Assembly (NCBI GenBank): GCA_000697455.1
Contig: JNET01031341.1
Span: 1-12,026 of the forward strand
Source: Basidiobolus heterosporus B8920
Taxonomy: Eukaryota > Basidiobolomycota > Basidiobolomycetes > Basidiobolales > Basidiobolaceae
Direction of reading: 5' to 3'
DNA length: 12,026 bases
Shown: in pieces, positions 8,107-12,026 of the stretch
Position numbering within the stretch: the stretch's first letter is position 1
Layout: each line of letters opens with the position of its first letter
Made by a program: the position numbers and the translations under genes
The notes under the pieces: generated by a model
Database searches by the model: none
Told to the model about the DNA's origin: nothing
The model's input: the letters and a program-made list of their open reading frames with translations, nothing else

Positions 8107-11100
8107 TTACAAGAAGCCACTTTCGTGCAGTAATCGTGCGATTTTCTCATCCTCACGTTCTCTTGGTTCCATGATTAGACTTGTATTATATAGATCCTGA
8201 ACATCGCGACTTCCTTGCAAACAAGTGCGAATGAAAGTTTGCAGTTCAGGAACGGGAGTCAAATTATACGGGGAGTTTTGGTACTGTTGGATCTCTCGAA
8301 TCACTTCGGCACACTTAGCACGCTTAGCAATATTAATCAGGTGAGGGTGATTTGGTACATGATCCGGATTACCGTCTTCAACAAACGTCAAGTCTGTCAA
8401 GTAGAGACCTATGTTGTACCACTGTTAATACAACGATATACCGGTAAGGCAATATTTGCGTAAGTACCTAAGAAGGGGACGCATGGCGGATTGACAGAAT
8501 GTAACTCATCTCGATAAACACCAAAGTTTCTCGTGGAACTCATCAGTTTCTTAAGACTCTCTAGCGTAGCAGTGGATTTACTATTCACAAGCTATAATAT
8601 GGTCGAGCATCAGGTCAAAGTTCTAGAAATACGTATAAACTGTTAGTTACCTCCCAAGTCCTCCTTAATCTATGAATAGGGGCGGAGTTGAATCCGGCGA
8701 GTACGGCGGTTAGGGTATTATAGTTGTTGAATTGACGACATCTCTGTTTTAGTCAACCTGAGTCAGCACTTGGTTGGATGTCTGTTATCCCAAGACAGTA
8801 TAGCTACCTCACCAATACTAATGAAATGCTTGATCAAAGCCACTCGTTTCCTTGGTTCATGCACTGAGAGGATGGTCTCCGCTACCCAATTTGTGACCTG
8901 TTAAGAGAGATGGATAAAGTAAGTGAACCAATACATAGTATAGAATGCATGCAGTGGTATTACCTGGTTTGATACTTCAATCATAGCTTTAATGTTGACT
9001 GCAATCGACCCATCTTTCTGACTCCAAACTTTGTTTAGACACTCTACTGGTCGGATTCGATTATACATAACAGAGTCCATCACCGTAAATTGCCTGGCTA
9101 ATTCTACTGGGTCAATTTCTAGTAGCCGAAGCCGTTTCAAATTCTTGGGTAATATGGGTGGTGGGGCTTCTTTGCTTATGTTCAGCACCATTTTACGGAA
9201 ACTTCCATCAAATGATGATTGCATCTAGAAGGTGTTTAATCACTTATTACTCTGTTCAAATGAAATTCACAAAACTGACTCTTTTGTCAATCAATCTTAG
9301 TAATTGCTTGGCGGCAAATGGAAGGATATCCATCATATTGACTTCAGCAAAATCACGAAGCATCTCAAGAGTGGAATAATCTTCACCTTCAAGGTAATAA
9401 CTTTCGAGCCAACTTTTGATAACGTTAAAGACACTAAGAGAATAAAACATCCGTTAGCATCCAAAACGCTTGGAGAGTGATTAGAAGTTGTTTGCACCGT
9501 AAACGAACTGGAACGAGCTTCTTCTCGTTCCAAAGCTCAAAATCAGAATCAGATAAGTCTAAGGGTGACTGCAGATTGAAGCGTTGGAACAGTGGTTCAA
9601 AAACATCTTCAGTCGAGGAGAACGAGCGATATGTTAGGAGGAAGGTAGCGATAAAAGCAGAGTCTACAGATCGATATGCAATAAAAGTATTAAAAACAAT
9701 GTCAGACTGTGCATATTCATATCCGAGGAACCAGAGCTTATCCTGGTAGTATTCTTTTTAATGAGGTTGGGTGCATCGTCTCCAAAGAACTTTTTCAGCT
9801 TCTCTTTTTGTTTCGATTTTATCGGCACTTCGTGTCCGTCGTCAAGTTCTTCCTCTCTAATGTCGAACTCAGCATCATTCGAACCGGAATCGTTTGTTAG
9901 TGATAGAAGTCCAGGCATTTTCATATATAGGCGGTCTTTATGATCGATATCGGCATTATCCTCTAGCAGAGTAACAGAGACTGCACGTCGCTGTGTCAAA
10001 GGGGTATTGGTAGCATCGAATGGGTTCAGGGAGCTGTATTTCTCAATCAGCATGGCCCTTTCAACCTTCTCCTTCTCATTGATTACAAATTTGACTGCTA
10101 CAATCAGATCAGCTATGGACACCTCAATCTGTCGAGCACAATCGACTAATTGCTCAACAATCGCTGGAGGTATTATGGGTTCAGCTGATTTCTGAGTAAT
10201 TAAAACCAAGAGTGCAATGTTGTTGTATATAGACTGTTTAGTTTCTCTAAACCCCTGTCCCACCTTCTCATCTACACCGGATACCAAAACGTTATCAGCC
10301 AAAGTTAGTGGCTGCGCAATATCGATGATTGCTTGTTTGGTGAGATTTACTAGTTGATCGAGTTTGATGTTCCAAGTAGAGAGATGGTGTGTTAGCTGCT
10401 TCATAGATTTAGCAGTGATCTGGGAGCAGGTAGAAAGCTCGGAACGGATGTCTGAACTATAGCTAGGTCTGTCAATAAACGTATCCATGTTTGAGCTTCC
10501 GTCATCAATAGTATCGGAATCAATCATACTTGTTCCATTGGCAAAATTCTCAGTGTGGTTTCCATACTCTTCAAACTGATCTGTATTTGCAGTATTATTC
10601 ACAGGTATAGAGCTTGCTTGAGCTACAGTGGCAAAATGTCTAACTGACAGAAGTAAATCATTGGCATCTTGTTGCATTTCACTAACGGAATTAGGAGCGG
10701 GCCAAAGACCGGATGCCAATTGCGCTGATTCCACCAGTTTACACAGAGAACTGAAGATGTGCTGGTGATGCACAGCAAGAATAGGATGTCCACTAAGAAC
10801 TTGGGAGTGTATATTTTCTGTCTGAGAGTATACAAACATGACGCGCACCGCTTCGATGATATCCGATACTTGCTCAACGAAACACTCTTTAAGATTTCTT
10901 GTGGCTAAGTCGTTTAGACGATGGATAGTTAAAACCACTTTGGCGCTTAACTTCATCCAATTCAGTTCGCCGGAGCTGTCGAGTTCTTCGATGGACCCCA
11001 TAAGATCCGAGGGACGACGGTTAGGATTGTGTTTGGCAGCGATGGTACGTGACCAGGAAGAGTCTCCAGTCATGTTTGACTCTGAAGACGATGCAGAGGC

Positions 11101-12022
11101 TATCGAGCCTCGTTTAAGCTCATTTTGATTGGAAATATGCTATAGCGACAAGTGTTAGAGTGAGGCACGGCTTGGAAGACCATTCAATCGACTTACCAAC
11201 AATCCCGTATTCCAATCCACTTCATTTAGATTCCAAACGGTCTGATCCGTAATCATGTTAAAATAATACACCCGCCCGTCAATGTGAAGCTTTTTACCCC
11301 AATTCGGAGGCAGCTAAAATACAAGGTGTCAGTAAACAATGAATCCAACTGGAGAATTTGGTTAGTTCAAGCGTACCGGTTCACTATCAGACATGAGATA
11401 TTTTCGATAGAAGGCATCGGCATTGCTTTTACTAAAAAATCCCGCTGCACATTGATCAGATTGGATATTCTCACTAGATCCATCACGATCAATTCCCTCT
11501 TGATTAGGAGGAGTTCCTGGATATGACCACCTGGCCTCTTTGGTCACTGGGTTATAATACCAAAAAGTACCATCATCGGAAGCCTGAATGGTCCAGTGCT
11601 CAGGAAGCTGAATGTCATCGGCAGTCCCCACTGTGCCTACAGAAAAACTACGGGTAGTTTTCATCTCTGGAGAAGCCTGCTCGAAGCTATCCTCAATAGG
11701 TTTGTTTATATTTTCATTATCTTCCCAAGTTGAGACCTCATTCTTCTACAAGAAGCGATTGAAGGATTAAACTCAATATTCTAGCCGAAGTCTGAACCAT
11801 TAACTTGAAAACTATAAATTTCGAGTAATAGATACGACTTACATTGTGCTCTATTACGTGAACGAAGTTGGAGGGAAACCAACCTCTTGCCCCATTACAT
11901 AGACCGTCCCACCAGCCAGAAGACTGCTGGTCTATCACCTGAATTAACTCACTCTTCTTGAATCTCAGACTAGAAGTGTCCGAAGAGTCAAAGTCATATA
12001 ATGCTCGAACTACGGTCGTCAT
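8107..12022 (-). CDS. CDC25: Cdc25-type Ras guanine-nucleotide exchange factor, SH3-WW-WW-RasGEF_N-RasGEF
   Basis: Activator of Ras, swapping GDP for GTP at the membrane. Exons by homology: 12022-11843, 11745-11377, 11313-11197, 11139-9498, 9433-9280, 9224-8964, 8897-8808, 8743-8651, 8591-8468, 8408-8107 (about 1110 residues). In order: SH3 (4-58; ALYDFDSSD, GWWDGL, GWFPSNFVHV); WW1 (107-137; W111, W133, P136); WW2 (184-213; W188, W210); a long helical fungal Cdc25 region; KLKKFFGDDAP; RasGEF_N (about 690-800); and the catalytic domain (about 855-1085; LEIDPVELARQFT, RCRQFNNYNTL, GLYLTDLTFVEDGNPD, REIQQYQNSPYNL). Introns are 55-97 nt. Two oddities: the long exon is one base out of frame at an A5 run (9755-9759), and the first RasGEF_N motif is missing. 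The donor at 9279 (GTCAGT) could instead be GTGAAT at 9270. Only four bases precede the ATG, so a longer N-terminus is possible. Confidence 0.93.
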
Positions 12023-12026
12023 GAAT

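Noticed and set aside
9664-9754. Open tail of the long RasGEF exon in frame 0 (ending LFLILLLHIDL) as a genuine C-terminus
   Set aside because: The conserved RasGEF_N sequence WFLGYEY...TFLLTYRSF lies in the -1 frame over the same DNA and continues through eight well-formed splice junctions to a complete catalytic domain, so frame 0 after the A-run is not the real protein.
9878-9892. tRNA B-box-like GGTTCGAAT on the minus strand
   Set aside because: It lies inside the RasGEF long exon (codons for SGSND) with no A-box or cloverleaf around it.

Overview
The window looks like nuclear DNA of a fungus, most likely a zygomycete-grade (early-diverging) lineage; this is inference. The evidence: short spliceosomal introns of about 55-97 nt with CTAAC/CTGAC-type branch sites, varied donor sites (unlike the near-fixed GTATGT of budding yeast), moderately AT-rich DNA, and fungal-type family members, notably an SH3-WW-WW-RasGEF of the Cdc25 class next to a Pam16. 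There is no operon structure and no CRISPR array, rRNA or tRNA. I saw no intact transposon.

Layout from left to right. 1-469 (minus) is the 5' part of a Bin3/MePCE-type RNA methyltransferase gene, cut by the left edge. It is divergent, across 229 bp, from an intronless PER1/PGAP3 gene (plus, 699-1646). That gene converges on a complete three-exon PRP22/DHX8 splicing helicase gene (minus, 5560-1896). An AT-rich 1.57-kb divergent gap (5561-7128) follows. It holds two short minus-strand open segments with CCHC zinc-knuckle-like motifs, a 50-codon plus-strand ORF and small hairpins. Then comes a four-exon PAM16/TIM16 gene (plus, 7129-7754), whose first coding exon is only the ATG. It converges on a ten-exon Ras guanine-nucleotide exchange factor gene (minus, 12022-8107) that fills the rest of the window.

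The five recognised genes are housekeeping or signalling genes from different pathways: small-RNA capping, GPI-anchor remodelling, pre-mRNA splicing, mitochondrial protein import and Ras signalling. They do not form one functional cluster. The oddities worth checking are in the RasGEF gene, which has a one-base frame disagreement at an A5 run and lacks the usual start of its RasGEF_N domain, and in the zinc-knuckle-bearing intergenic region. I found no convincing evidence of a previously undescribed system.
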